Part shown: piece by piece, positions 1 through 8,030 of the stretch
How the letters are laid out: each line of letters opens with the position of its first letter
Position numbering within the stretch: position 1 is the stretch's first letter
Source: Flavobacterium sp. HJ-32-4
GTDB taxonomy: Bacteria > Bacteroidota > Bacteroidia > Flavobacteriales > Flavobacteriaceae
Length of the DNA: 64,000 bases
Assembly: GCF_022532105.1 (NCBI RefSeq)
Contig: NZ_CP092832.1
Span: 2,447,001-2,511,000 of the forward strand
Reading direction: 5' to 3'
Notes under the pieces: generated by a model
Told to the model about the DNA's origin: nothing
What the model saw: the letters and a program-made list of their open reading frames with translations, nothing else
The model's database searches: none
Made by a program: the position numbers and the translations under genes

Positions 1-1151
1 GGTGAATACCGCCAGATGTAGGAGGAAAAACGGGTGCCGCTGCCTTCATCACCTGTGGCCAGTTTGATCTCTGCGGCGTATTCATCCTTGATCAGCTCTG
101 GCTGTATCCGGACGCCGTATTTGAAAAAGAGGTTGTTCAGGTTCAGGTCGATAGGGAAGGCGAGGGCCGGACCTTTCGCCAGGCTATCCAGTTCCATATG
201 CACCGGATCGACCAGCCACAAGGTTCGGCCACCGTGCATCACATAATCGTCCAACACCTGTATTTCCTCATCCGTAAAGCGTTCTTTCGGCTTCGCGATG
301 ATGGCGAGGTCGTAGTTTTTCTTAAGGTAATCGGCACTCTCTTTCGGGCGTTTCGCCACCGAATCAAGGGTAAACGTTCCGATGTGGTATTGGTCGCGCA
401 CCTGCCGCAGGAAATCGGCCATCAGTATGTCGTCGATCTCGGCATTGCCTTTGATTACGGCAATTTTCTTCGCACTGCGCTCCGTCGCGGTCTGCAGGCC
501 ATTGGCAAAGGCATACTCCAGGTGCTGCACCGAGCTGTTGATATTTTCCTGTGTCGACGCGGTCATCATGTTCTTCAGCAGCGGTACCTTCACCCGGTGT
601 CCGCGGTAATTGAGGATCGCCCACGGGAAGAGTACGGCTTCCGTCTTCTTACCATGGTCCATGACCGAGACGCTGACCGGCTTCATACCCGAGCCGTAGA
701 ACGAATCGAACAATGCCTTATCGAGGTCGGTGATTTTATTGATCGATGCCCGCACCTGTTTGTCGATATCCGGCGTGACACCGCGGTTGCTCAGATGGAA
801 GATGTCGAAGATCAGGTCTTTTTTCGCCTCATCGTCCTGTCCATCCCCAATCGGGTTCACAAAGTCAACGCGGATGTTGCGGTTGCGCGCCTGGAATTCT
901 TCCAACAACTGTCGGGTTTCCGTCTCCAACCGCTGGAATTCACCCGGAGGCGTTCCGTTGAGGAAGACTTTAATCGTAAGCGGGTCGGTGATGTTCTCGG
1001 CGAGGTCGAGAGATACATTCGAAAGGGTGTACCGTTTGTCAGCCGTCAGGTCGAAACGCGCGAACACAAACTGTCCGATCACATTCACCAACACAATGCC
1101 CGCTACCAGCGAGCCCAATACCGTCAGGCGTTTTTTCTGTGTGGTCGTCAT
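1..1151 (-). CDS. gldG: GldG, gliding-motility ABC transporter auxiliary protein (3' end cut by window edge)
   Basis: The reading frame is open from an ATG at 1151 to the window edge, about 383 codons, so the C-terminus is missing. It starts MTTTQKKRLTVLG, has one membrane anchor at about residues 10-28, then a long soluble region typical of the GldG/ABC_transp_aux family. The start overlaps the gldF stop codon in a TAATG arrangement, which indicates translational coupling. GldG and the permease GldF, with the ATPase GldA encoded elsewhere, form the ABC transporter needed for gliding in Flavobacterium. The family assignment rests on the coupled gldF and the overall layout. The exact transported substrate of this system is not known. 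Confidence 0.9.
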   Translation of the reverse strand, partial: MTTTQKKRLTVLGSLVAGIVLVNVIGQFVFARFDLTADKRYTLSNVSLDLAENITDPLTIKVFLNGTPPGEFQRLETETRQLLEEFQARNRNIRVDFVNPIGDGQDDEAKKDLIFDIFHLSNRGVTPDIDKQVRASINKITDLDKALFDSFYGSGMKPVSVSVMDHGKKTEAVLFPWAILNYRGHRVKVPLLKNMMTASTQENINSSVQHLEYAFANGLQTATERSAKKIAVIKGNAEIDDILMADFLRQVRDQYHIGTFTLDSVAKRPKESADYLKKNYDLAIIAKPKERFTDEEIQVLDDYVMHGGRTLWLVDPVHMELDSLAKGPALAFPIDLNLNNLFFKYGVRIQPELIKDEYAAEIKLATGDEGSGTRFSSYIWRYS

Positions 1152-1855
1152 TAGGCGCGGACTTTAAGTTTATGGACGGTAAAAGCCAGGAACAACAGGC
1201 TGATACTCACGAAATACAGCACATCACGGGTATCGATCACGCCGCGGGCCATACTGCTGAAATGCGCCTGCATCCCCAAAAGGGCGCCCATGCTGCCGGG
1301 CAGGTTGGCGAAACCGAAGTAGAAGACAAAACACAGGAATACCGAGGCAATAAAGGCCACGACCTGATTATCGGTCAGCGACGAGGTAAAGATCCCGATG
1401 GCCGAATAACCCGCCACAAGGAACAGCAGTCCGAAATAAGAGCCGATGGTGCTGCCAAAATCGATGTTGCCCTCCGGAAGCGCGAGTCCGTATAATACAT
1501 ACACATACACCAGCGTCGGCAGCAAGGCGATAACAATCAACAGCAGTGATCCGAGGAATTTTCCCAATACTACCTGCCACACCGACAGCGGTTTGGTCAG
1601 CAACAGTTCAAGTGTGCCTTGACGTCGCTCATCGGAAAAACTCCGCATCGTAACGGCCGGAATCAGGAAGATGAGTACCCAGGGCGCAAAAGTGAAGAAC
1701 GGTCCAAGGTCGGCAAAACCGGAATTAAGGATGTTGAAATCGCCGTCAAAGACCCATAAAAACAGGCCGTTGAGCAACAGGAAAACGGCTACGACCAAGT
1801 ATCCGACGGGCGAGCCGAAAAAGGATTTGATCTCACGCAGGAAAAGTGCTTTCAT
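1151..1855 (-). CDS. gldF: GldF, gliding-motility ABC transporter permease
   Basis: A 234-residue ABC-2 type permease with six hydrophobic segments (about 15-38, 57-75, 100-125, 139-160, 168-185 and 210-228). The N-terminus MKALFLREIKSFFGSPVGYL and the SFSDERRQGTLELLLTKP loop after the second segment are characteristic of GldF and NosY-like permeases. Length is normal for the family. It sits in a leftward run, 6 bp downstream of a small secreted protein and overlapping gldG by one base. It should form the membrane channel part of the GldAFG transporter. Confidence 0.93.
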   Translation of the reverse strand: MKALFLREIKSFFGSPVGYLVVAVFLLLNGLFLWVFDGDFNILNSGFADLGPFFTFAPWVLIFLIPAVTMRSFSDERRQGTLELLLTKPLSVWQVVLGKFLGSLLLIVIALLPTLVYVYVLYGLALPEGNIDFGSTIGSYFGLLFLVAGYSAIGIFTSSLTDNQVVAFIASVFLCFVFYFGFANLPGSMGALLGMQAHFSSMARGVIDTRDVLYFVSISLLFLAFTVHKLKVRA

Positions 1856-1861
1856 GCAATA

Positions 1862-2488
1862 TTAGGGCTTACATTTTTCAGTTCTGAGCGGTTGCATCGG
1901 TGCAGGGTCGCCGGTTTCCATTTCCACCATCGCATCCCGGAAATACCAGCCGTCCGCATACTTCCCGAGGTAGCCGCGAATTTCGGCAAATATAGGTTGT
2001 TTCCGTCCCTTTTCCCATTCGAAACTGCTTTCGTGTATGCTGAAATGGGAAAGCAGTGTCCACCTTCCGCTACAAAGCGCCTGGATGCGGCAGGAGTTTA
2101 GGTTGGTGTCGTCGGTCCAGTCGACCACAAGGGCCAGTTCGTCGGTGCCATCAGCGTTGGTATCGCCCATGTTCAGCAGGCAATAAAGTCCCTCTGCCTG
2201 CTCAAATGACAACGTATCGCCTTTCCGCCCTTCGACATACAGACGCACAACGGCGTCCCGTGTTGACAGCAGCACCCTTCGTTTATCGAAATCGGTGGGA
2301 TAGGAAGTGATGCTTTTTTGGTCCCTGCGGCTGTACAGGTCCTGTACCACCTTCTCAGGCGTGCCGTCGCCGTCGATATCTGCGGACACTGACAGCGTTG
2401 GGACAGATGTCTGGGCGGCGCATAGTAAAAACGGACTTAGCAACGCCAGCAACGTGTGGTTACGCCAGTTGCATAAGACGGTCGACAC
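1862..2488 (-). CDS. exported protein with Asp-rich FG-GAP-like repeats, unknown function
   Basis: The frame is open further upstream to an ATG at 2542, but that would overlap the preceding monooxygenase gene by 83 bp. A GTG at 2488 gives a protein of 208 residues with an N-terminal hydrophobic export signal (LLALLSPFLLCAAQ). A TTG a few codons later is also possible. The mature part carries two Asp-rich motifs, DIDGDGTPEKV and DTNADGTDELA, which resemble the calcium-binding loops of FG-GAP/VCBS repeats. It lies between the monooxygenase and gldF in one leftward run. I do not recognise a specific family, and the start is uncertain. Confidence 0.65.
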   Translation of the reverse strand: MSTVLCNWRNHTLLALLSPFLLCAAQTSVPTLSVSADIDGDGTPEKVVQDLYSRRDQKSITSYPTDFDKRRVLLSTRDAVVRLYVEGRKGDTLSFEQAEGLYCLLNMGDTNADGTDELALVVDWTDDTNLNSCRIQALCSGRWTLLSHFSIHESSFEWEKGRKQPIFAEIRGYLGKYADGWYFRDAMVEMETGDPAPMQPLRTEKCKP

Positions 2489-2756
2489 TCCAGGCTTCTG
2501 GTTTGGCGTTAAACAATTTTTTGGTGTAATTCCACACATCATAGAAGAGTTCCGATTGGCGGTAGGCCTCGAGGTCGGCTTCCGTTTCCCAATAGCTGTA
2601 GGTAAAGAAAACAGACGGATCGTGGCGGTCGCGGTACAGTTCCAATAAACGGTTCCCGGGCGCGTTTCGTATCTTTTCCTTCATCAGGTCAAAATTCGCA
2701 AGGAAATCCGGCACTTTTTCCGGCTGGAACGACATTTTTACAATTCGTATGAACAT
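2460..2756 (-). CDS. antibiotic-biosynthesis-type (ABM) monooxygenase
   Basis: A 98-residue protein of the ABM ferredoxin-like fold: an N-terminal strand (MFIRIVKMSFQPE), a helix with FLANFDLMKEKIRNAPG, the central strand LLELYRDRHDPSVFFTYSYWE, and a helix ending in FYDVWNYTKKLF. Such proteins are small homodimeric, cofactor-free quinol or related monooxygenases. The substrate cannot be read from sequence. It starts 3 bp after the SAM hydroxide adenosyltransferase stop, so the two are probably co-transcribed, and its 3' end overlaps the likely start of the next gene. Confidence 0.8.
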   Translation of the reverse strand: MFIRIVKMSFQPEKVPDFLANFDLMKEKIRNAPGNRLLELYRDRHDPSVFFTYSYWETEADLEAYRQSELFYDVWNYTKKLFNAKPEAWSVDRLMQLA

Positions 2757-2759
2757 GGA

Positions 2760-3608
2760 TCAGTTGAATTCAATCAGGATGGGATCGCGGTAGCCAAGTC
2801 CGAGTAAACTCGACGCACTGCCCACCGTCGTGGTATTGCTGCGGAAAATGGCGATTTCGAGATGTCCCGCTTCGTTGAAAATCGCGAGTTTCTCGCCTTC
2901 GTAGTTTTTAAGGGGATATTTTCCCGAACTGGCGATATCGGAATACCGCGGCCAGATCGTCCGGATGTTGTTGCCACGCATGTGACGAAGGCGTTCGTTC
3001 AGGATGATGTCGTACGGACGTCCTTTCGCCGTATCCATAAACAATTGACGCGTGATATTGGTGACGGCATTCCCAAAGCGGTCGATATAGATTACGGCAC
3101 CCCGGATGGCATTGCCATCGTCAGCCACCGTTGGTTTCAGTTCGTTCAGGGCTTTCAAAGATTTTGTATCCTTTCCGATGACATTCAGCAATCCACCCTT
3201 CGACAAATGACTGGCAACCGTCACAAACACATCAAGATCGGTGGCATCGGCCGGCAAACGGTCGTGGATGTTGATGACCGCCACTTTGGAGGGAACGATG
3301 CGTTGGGCAAGGATACCGGGGAGTCCGTTATCGGCGCACACGAAAAAATGCCCGTCCCATTCCATGGCGATGTGGCGCGTTTCCTTGTTGAGTTCGTAAT
3401 CGACGGCGATAAGGTGCACCGTACCTTTTGGGAAAGAGGAGTAGGCCGCACCGACGATGTAGGCAGCTTCCGCGATGTTGAACGGATCGATGTCGTGGGA
3501 GAGATCGACAACCATGGCCCCGCCCGCTTCCGACAACAATTTACCCTTGAGTGCACCCGCGAAATGGTCTTTCGTTCCGAAGTCGGTGGTAAGGGTAATT
3601 ATCGACAT
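2760..3608 (-). CDS. S-adenosyl-L-methionine hydroxide adenosyltransferase (DUF62 family)
   Basis: 282 residues, normal for the SAM hydrolase/chlorinase/fluorinase superfamily. The N-terminal signature ITLTTDFG with Asp9, and DLSHDIDPFNIAEAAY, are family hallmarks. The C-terminal domain has the RFGNAVTNI motif seen in the hydrolase branch. The ordinary chromosomal members use a water-derived hydroxide to split SAM into adenosine and methionine; they are not halogenases. The gene is first in a leftward run ending in gldF-gldG and is divergent from phoH, a gene order familiar from flavobacterial genomes. Cytoplasmic. Confidence 0.9.
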   Translation of the reverse strand: MSIITLTTDFGTKDHFAGALKGKLLSEAGGAMVVDLSHDIDPFNIAEAAYIVGAAYSSFPKGTVHLIAVDYELNKETRHIAMEWDGHFFVCADNGLPGILAQRIVPSKVAVINIHDRLPADATDLDVFVTVASHLSKGGLLNVIGKDTKSLKALNELKPTVADDGNAIRGAVIYIDRFGNAVTNITRQLFMDTAKGRPYDIILNERLRHMRGNNIRTIWPRYSDIASSGKYPLKNYEGEKLAIFNEAGHLEIAIFRSNTTTVGSASSLLGLGYRDPILIEFN

Positions 3609-3651
3609 AAATTTGTTTATAACTAATGCGGAAACCCCGGCCTGAATTGAT

Positions 3652-3659
3652 TAAATTTG
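3652..3659 (+). promoter_or_regulatory. candidate -7 box for phoH
   Basis: TAAATTTG fits the Bacteroidota -7 consensus TAnnTTTG, 39 bp before the TTG start of phoH. No clear TTG -33 element is visible. Confidence 0.45.
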
Positions 3660-3663
3660 AATG

Positions 3664-3671
3664 CAAAGCTA
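3664..3671 (-). promoter_or_regulatory. candidate -7 box for the leftward gldFG run
   Basis: TAGCTTTG on the minus strand fits TAnnTTTG and lies 55 bp before the SAM hydroxide adenosyltransferase start. It is back to back with the phoH box in the 90-bp divergent gap. Confidence 0.45.
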
Positions 3672-3698
3672 CTAATTATCTAACTTAATACGGCGCCT

Positions 3699-4649
3699 TT
3701 GAACGAAAGAATCATCGAGCTGAACGACATTGCCCCAAAGGAATTCTGGGGTGCTCAGGATGCCCACCTGGAAACCATCAAGAAGTACTATCCCAAGCTC
3801 AAAATAGTGGCCCGCGGCACCACGCTGAAGGCCTTCGGTGAGAAAGAGGAACTCGACGAATTCGAGACCCGTTTCAACCGGTTGATGGCCCACTTTACCC
3901 GTTATAATAATATAGACGACAACGTCATCGACCGCGTGATCCAAAGCAACACGCAAGACGACCAACGCATGCCCGATTACGACAAAGTGCTGGTGCACGG
4001 CGTAGGCGGCAAGCTGATCAAGGCGATGACGCCCAACCAGCAGAAGATGGTCGACATGCTCGCTAAGAACGACATGCTGTTCGCGATCGGGCCTGCCGGA
4101 ACCGGAAAGACGTATACGGGAGTGGCATTGGCCGTGCGGGCGTTGAAGGAAAAGCAGGTCAAGCGGATCATCCTCACGCGTCCGGCAGTCGAAGCAGGGG
4201 AGAACCTCGGCTTTTTGCCCGGCGATATGAAAGAAAAGCTCGATCCGTATATGCAGCCGTTGTATGATGCGTTGCGCGATATGATCCCGGCGCAGACACT
4301 CGAAGACTATATACTGAAAGGCATCATCCAGATCGCACCGTTGGCGTTCATGCGGGGCCGTACGCTTGATAATGCGTTCGTCATCCTCGACGAAGCCCAG
4401 AACACCACACACAACCAGATGAAGATGTTTTTGACCCGTATGGGGAAGAACGCAAAGTTCATCGTAACCGGCGACCCAGGGCAGGTAGACTTGCCGCGGC
4501 GCACCATTTCCGGACTCAAGGAAGCGCTGCTTGTACTGAAAGACATCGATGGTATTGCGATGATCTACCTTGACGACAAGGACATCGTACGCCACCGCCT
4601 CGTGAAGAAAATCATCGACGCCTACAAGAGCATCGAGAACCATGACTGA
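3699..4649 (+). CDS. phoH: PhoH-like ATPase
   Basis: 316 residues. Walker A GPAGTGKT at residues 131-138 and Walker B VILDEAQ at 228-234, followed by the NTTHNQMKMFLTR and TGDPGQVDLP motifs of PhoH/YbeZ proteins. The N-terminal third (residues 1-110) is the KH-like region. The start is a TTG, chosen because the product then begins NERIIELNDIAPKEFWG, the usual N-terminus of flavobacterial homologues, and no ATG is available. PhoH proteins are cytoplasmic RNA-linked ATPases, often working with the YbeY endonuclease. The last 8 bp overlap the next gene (ATGACTGA). Confidence 0.93.
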   Translation: MNERIIELNDIAPKEFWGAQDAHLETIKKYYPKLKIVARGTTLKAFGEKEELDEFETRFNRLMAHFTRYNNIDDNVIDRVIQSNTQDDQRMPDYDKVLVHGVGGKLIKAMTPNQQKMVDMLAKNDMLFAIGPAGTGKTYTGVALAVRALKEKQVKRIILTRPAVEAGENLGFLPGDMKEKLDPYMQPLYDALRDMIPAQTLEDYILKGIIQIAPLAFMRGRTLDNAFVILDEAQNTTHNQMKMFLTRMGKNAKFIVTGDPGQVDLPRRTISGLKEALLVLKDIDGIAMIYLDDKDIVRHRLVKKIIDAYKSIENHD

Positions 4650-5277
4650 GGCATACATCACCGTGCGTAAGTGGAAATTGTGCCTGCTGGGCTGCGTGTT
4701 GGCTTTTTCCATCGCCAACGCCCAGGATCGTTTTGAAGACAAAGAGGTCGGTTTTTCGATGGAGCGCCCCGCCAACTGGGAAATGGGAAAACCGGGTGAA
4801 GCCCTCGCCAATGCGCGGAGTAAGTTGGCCATGAACCCGCTCGAACTTGAGAAGCTGGTCGAAGCCAACAAAGGCGTGGTTGAAGTCGTGACCTTCCTCA
4901 AGTACCCCATCGCGTCGCGCAACGGCATTATTCCGACGATAAAGGTCAATCTGCGAAACATGCCCGAAATGCCGACCTATCGGTTTAAGGAAAGCATCGC
5001 TGACAGTTTTCGTACCCTGAAAAGCACCTTCCCCGATTTCGCCTTCATAAAAGAGCCCGAAGCGATAGAAGTCGACGGTTTCTACACCGTCTACGCCGTC
5101 TGTTCCTACACCATGAAAACCCAACGCTGGAAAGAGAAAGTCAAAGTATGGGTGTATGCCCTCCAGCGTAAACATAATTTTGTGCAAGTCACTTTCATGG
5201 ACGGCGAAAAAGAAGACAATTCCGAAACGTTCGAACGATTGGTGAAGACCATTCGATTGGCGAGTAGTAAGCAGTAG
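4642..5277 (+). CDS. small exported protein, unknown function
   Basis: 211 residues with a signal peptide (about residues 9-27, KWKLCLLGCVLAFSIANAQ). The mature part is one compact domain with the motif FSMERPANWEMG near its start and a C-terminal strand FVQVTFMDGEKEDNSETFERLVKTI, a layout seen in PsbP-like and DUF1795-like proteins that bind nothing obvious. The ATG overlaps the phoH stop by 8 bp, so translation is probably coupled. Periplasmic or surface exposed. A specific role cannot be read. Confidence 0.75.
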   Translation: MTEAYITVRKWKLCLLGCVLAFSIANAQDRFEDKEVGFSMERPANWEMGKPGEALANARSKLAMNPLELEKLVEANKGVVEVVTFLKYPIASRNGIIPTIKVNLRNMPEMPTYRFKESIADSFRTLKSTFPDFAFIKEPEAIEVDGFYTVYAVCSYTMKTQRWKEKVKVWVYALQRKHNFVQVTFMDGEKEDNSETFERLVKTIRLASSKQ

Positions 5278-5830
5278 GCGGTGGGCAGTCGCAGTCGCGG
5301 TCGCAGAAGTTGGCAGTTGGCAGTGGACAGTATGCAGTGATACTTCCATGCGAGACATAGCACCATTACCCCGCACTCATTGTCATCCCGACGCAGGAGG
5401 CGTCCCATTCAGTTGGCAGTCGCAGTCTCAGTCTCAGAAGTTGGCAGTGGACAGTATGCAGTGATACTTCCATGCGAGACATAGCACCATTACCCCGCAC
5501 TCATTGTCATCCCGACGCAGGAGGCGTCCCATTCAGTTGGCAGTCGCAGTCTCAGTCTCAGTCTCAGAAGTTGGCAGTAGGCGGTGGACAGTGGGCAGTG
5601 GTACTTCCATGTGGGACATAGCACCATTACTAAGCACTTATTCTCCTCCCGACGAAGGAGGGATCCCATTCAGTAAGCAAGTTGGCAGTGGGCAGTAGGC
5701 AGTGTTACTTCCATGTGAGGCGTAGCACCATTACCACGCACTCATTGTCATCCGGACGCAGGAGGGTTCCCATTCAGTAGGCAGTGGGTAGTAGACAGTG
5801 CGCAGTCTCTTAACTCCTCAGTTACTCAGT
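5278..5830 (+). repeat. complex tandem repeat tract, four long copies
   Basis: Non-coding. Four diverged copies of a block beginning TACTTCCATG(C/T)G start at 5341, 5465, 5602 and 5706 (steps of 124, 137 and 104 bp). Each continues through a CACCATTAC stretch and ends in CATCCCGACGCAGGAGG...CCCATTCAG, which contains a short dyad. Between copies are runs of short units, GGCAGT/GGACAGT and CAGTCTCAGTCTCAG. The tract ends with CTCAGTTACTCAGTTACTC. The same three elements recur at 16.9-17.3, 17.6, 18.2-18.4 and, in part, 25.0 kb. No reading frame is conserved between copies. The remaining 5831-6064 holds an inverted repeat (listed) and the leader of the next gene. Confidence 0.9.
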
Positions 5831-5950
5831 TACTCAGTTCCTTAGTCCCTCAATCCGTCGCGTTAAACACCTCAACATTGCCACAACATCTACCATTTTA
5901 CAAGCTCCCTTCATTGTCATCATAACCAATTGGGAATGCTAACTATGCCC

Positions 5951-5976
5951 GTATTTCAAACGTTTTCGCGAAATAC
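5951..5976. promoter_or_regulatory. inverted repeat, operator candidate upstream of the glucan locus
   Basis: Arms GTATTTC (5951-5957) and GAAATAC (5970-5976) are perfect inverted copies around 12 bp that itself starts with the palindrome AAACGTTT. A second CGTTTTCG lies at about 6013-6020. Position about 90 bp before the first gene of the locus suits a regulator site. Inference only. Confidence 0.35.
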
Positions 5977-6064
5977 AATAGTGTATAGTTTTTATATAGT
6001 TAAACAAAAATCGTTTTCGTTAATTTGTGAGTAGTTTTATGAATTAACTTAAAAGAATAAAATC

Positions 6065-7942
6065 ATGAAAAAAATTACCTTTTTCCTATTATTAATGGCA
6101 ACCACACTCTCCGTTGCCCAATCCCTCGAGGGTACCTGGAAGATGGCACCTCAGGCCGGTGCATTGGGAGTAGGACCTGGTCTGGGTGATACCTCATGGT
6201 GGTCCAATTCCGCAGGGGATGTAACAACCAGGGCGTGTTATTTTGACGACGAGTATGTATTCGCTGCCAACGGAACCTTCACCAACGTAATGGGTTCACA
6301 AACCTGGACGGAAGGTTGGCAAGGTGGGGGAGATTCGTGTGGTACACCCGTAGCACCGCACAACGGGTCAAATCCCGCTACCTATGTCTACAATTCGGGT
6401 GCAGGTACCCTGACATTGAACGGAGTAGGTGCCTTTATCGGATTAGCGAAAGCATACAACGGTGGGGAACTCGCAAGTCCGGCCAATGCACCGGAATCCA
6501 TTGTATACACGGTTACTTCGTTGACGGCCACCACGATGACATTAGATATTTCAATCGGCGCCGGATGGTGGCGGTTTAACCTGCAAAAGCAAGTGGCGAC
6601 CTCTCCTATTGAAGGAACCTGGAAAGTCGCTGCACAAGCCGGCGCGCTGGGCGTAGGTCCTAATCAGGGCGATACTTCATGGTGGTCGAATTCGGCCGGT
6701 GATGTAAACACAAGAGCCTGTTTTTTCGATGACGAGTATATTTTCAACGCAGATGGTTCCTTTTCAAACGTATTGGGCGCCGAATCATGGATCGAAGGCT
6801 GGCAAGGCGGATCCGATGCCTGCGGTGCTCCTGTAGCGCCACACAATGGGTCAAACCCGGCTACATACGCGTACAATGCGTCCAACAATACCTTGACGTT
6901 AAACGGAGTGGGCGCCTATCTGGGCTTAGCCAAAGTATACAACGGTGGCGAATTGGGCAATCCAGCCAATGCACCCGCGTCAATTACCTACACGGTAACC
7001 TCGCTAACGGCTTCCACTATGACGCTCGACATCTCGATAGGAGCCGGATGGTGGCGCTTTATTTTATCCAAAGTAGGTGTACCTAGCTGTACGGACGGAA
7101 TTCAAAACGGTGATGAAACAGGCATCGATTGTGGTGGTTCTTGCCAAGCCTGTATCACAGCTCCTACTGTCGCTGCTCCGACCCCACCGGCACGACCGGC
7201 TGCCGACGTGATTTCTTTCTACAGTGATGCGTATCCTAATATCGCAACGAATGTTTTTGATGCCGGTTGGTGTGGTGGCGCTGCTACTACCGAAGTGCAG
7301 ATCGAAGGAAACAATACCCTAAGAAAAAATACGGGAATCCCATGTCACGGCATCGACTTTACTACTAACAGACAAAACCTGACCGACTTTACCCATCTCC
7401 ATTTTGATTTTTACATCACGGATGCGGATCTGGTCGGAGATGTATTCAATGTGAAACTGGTGAACTTCGATGGAACCAATGGTGAAACATCAGCCCTGGA
7501 AGTAAACATCAACGGTGGTACTACACCGCAATTAGTAGCCAACCAATGGGTGTCTGTGGACGTTCCGATTACCGCACTCGGAGGCGTTGTAGCCGGAAAC
7601 TTGGCCCGTAACGATGTGGCGCAAATTGGTATTACGACCGCTAACGTCAGTAACGTTTGGTACGATAACATCTACGTGCACAAAAACACCTTGGCTCTTG
7701 ATGAGACCAACAAATCGCTCTTTACGATTTATCCAAATCCAGCGCAGGATTACCTGACCATCACGGCGAACAGTGCCATCCAAAAAGTGAGGATCTACAA
7801 CTATTTGGGTCAGGAAGTATATGCTAAAGAGTGGAACAGTGGCGTGGCAACGGTCGATGTCAGTGCATTAAACAGTGGTGTTTACATTGTCAAAACTACC
7901 ATTAACGGTACGGAAGCGTCTTCTAAATTCATCAAAAGATAA
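6065..7942 (+). CDS. T9SS-secreted glucan-locus protein with duplicated domain and CBM-like module
   Basis: 625 residues. Signal peptide 1-19 ends SVAQ. Two near-identical domains of about 155 residues follow (about 20-178 and 180-338), each starting EGTWK and containing LGVGP, WWSNSAGDV, a TRAC(Y/F)FDDEY motif and ending GAGWWRF. Then comes a Cys-rich linker DGIQNGDETGIDCGGSC, a module of about 160 residues starting ISFYSDAYPN, which also occurs twice in the lipoprotein at 14218, and a C-terminal type A T9SS sorting domain (FTIYPNPAQDYL to KFIKR). It is likely a cell-surface glucan-binding protein. No catalytic motif is visible. A terminator follows at 7971. Confidence 0.85.
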   Translation: MKKITFFLLLMATTLSVAQSLEGTWKMAPQAGALGVGPGLGDTSWWSNSAGDVTTRACYFDDEYVFAANGTFTNVMGSQTWTEGWQGGGDSCGTPVAPHNGSNPATYVYNSGAGTLTLNGVGAFIGLAKAYNGGELASPANAPESIVYTVTSLTATTMTLDISIGAGWWRFNLQKQVATSPIEGTWKVAAQAGALGVGPNQGDTSWWSNSAGDVNTRACFFDDEYIFNADGSFSNVLGAESWIEGWQGGSDACGAPVAPHNGSNPATYAYNASNNTLTLNGVGAYLGLAKVYNGGELGNPANAPASITYTVTSLTASTMTLDISIGAGWWRFILSKVGVPSCTDGIQNGDETGIDCGGSCQACITAPTVAAPTPPARPAADVISFYSDAYPNIATNVFDAGWCGGAATTEVQIEGNNTLRKNTGIPCHGIDFTTNRQNLTDFTHLHFDFYITDADLVGDVFNVKLVNFDGTNGETSALEVNINGGTTPQLVANQWVSVDVPITALGGVVAGNLARNDVAQIGITTANVSNVWYDNIYVHKNTLALDETNKSLFTIYPNPAQDYLTITANSAIQKVRIYNYLGQEVYAKEWNSGVATVDVSALNSGVYIVKTTINGTEASSKFIKR

Positions 7943-7970
7943 GCGGACGCACTAGTTTCTCTTATAAACA

Positions 7971-8003
7971 AAACCTTGTTGTGTTTCATGACAAGGTTTT
8001 TTT
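7971..8003 (+). terminator. rho-independent terminator
   Basis: Stem AAACCTTGT (7971-7979) and ACAAGGTTT (7991-7999) with an 11-nt loop, followed by a T run to 8003. It closes the 6065 gene and so separates it from the regulator transcript. Confidence 0.85.
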
Positions 8004-8030
8004 ATATTCACATATTCTTAAAAACCACCC

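Noticed and set aside
198..1154. 318-codon plus-strand frame
   Set aside because: Antisense of gldG; no family features, and gldG is strongly supported and coupled to gldF.
3672..4961. 429-codon minus-strand frame
   Set aside because: Antisense of phoH and the next gene; composition-driven open frame, His/Val-rich without domain logic.
5278..5830. CRISPR or coding repeats
   Set aside because: No unique spacers of equal length and no shared reading frame between copies.
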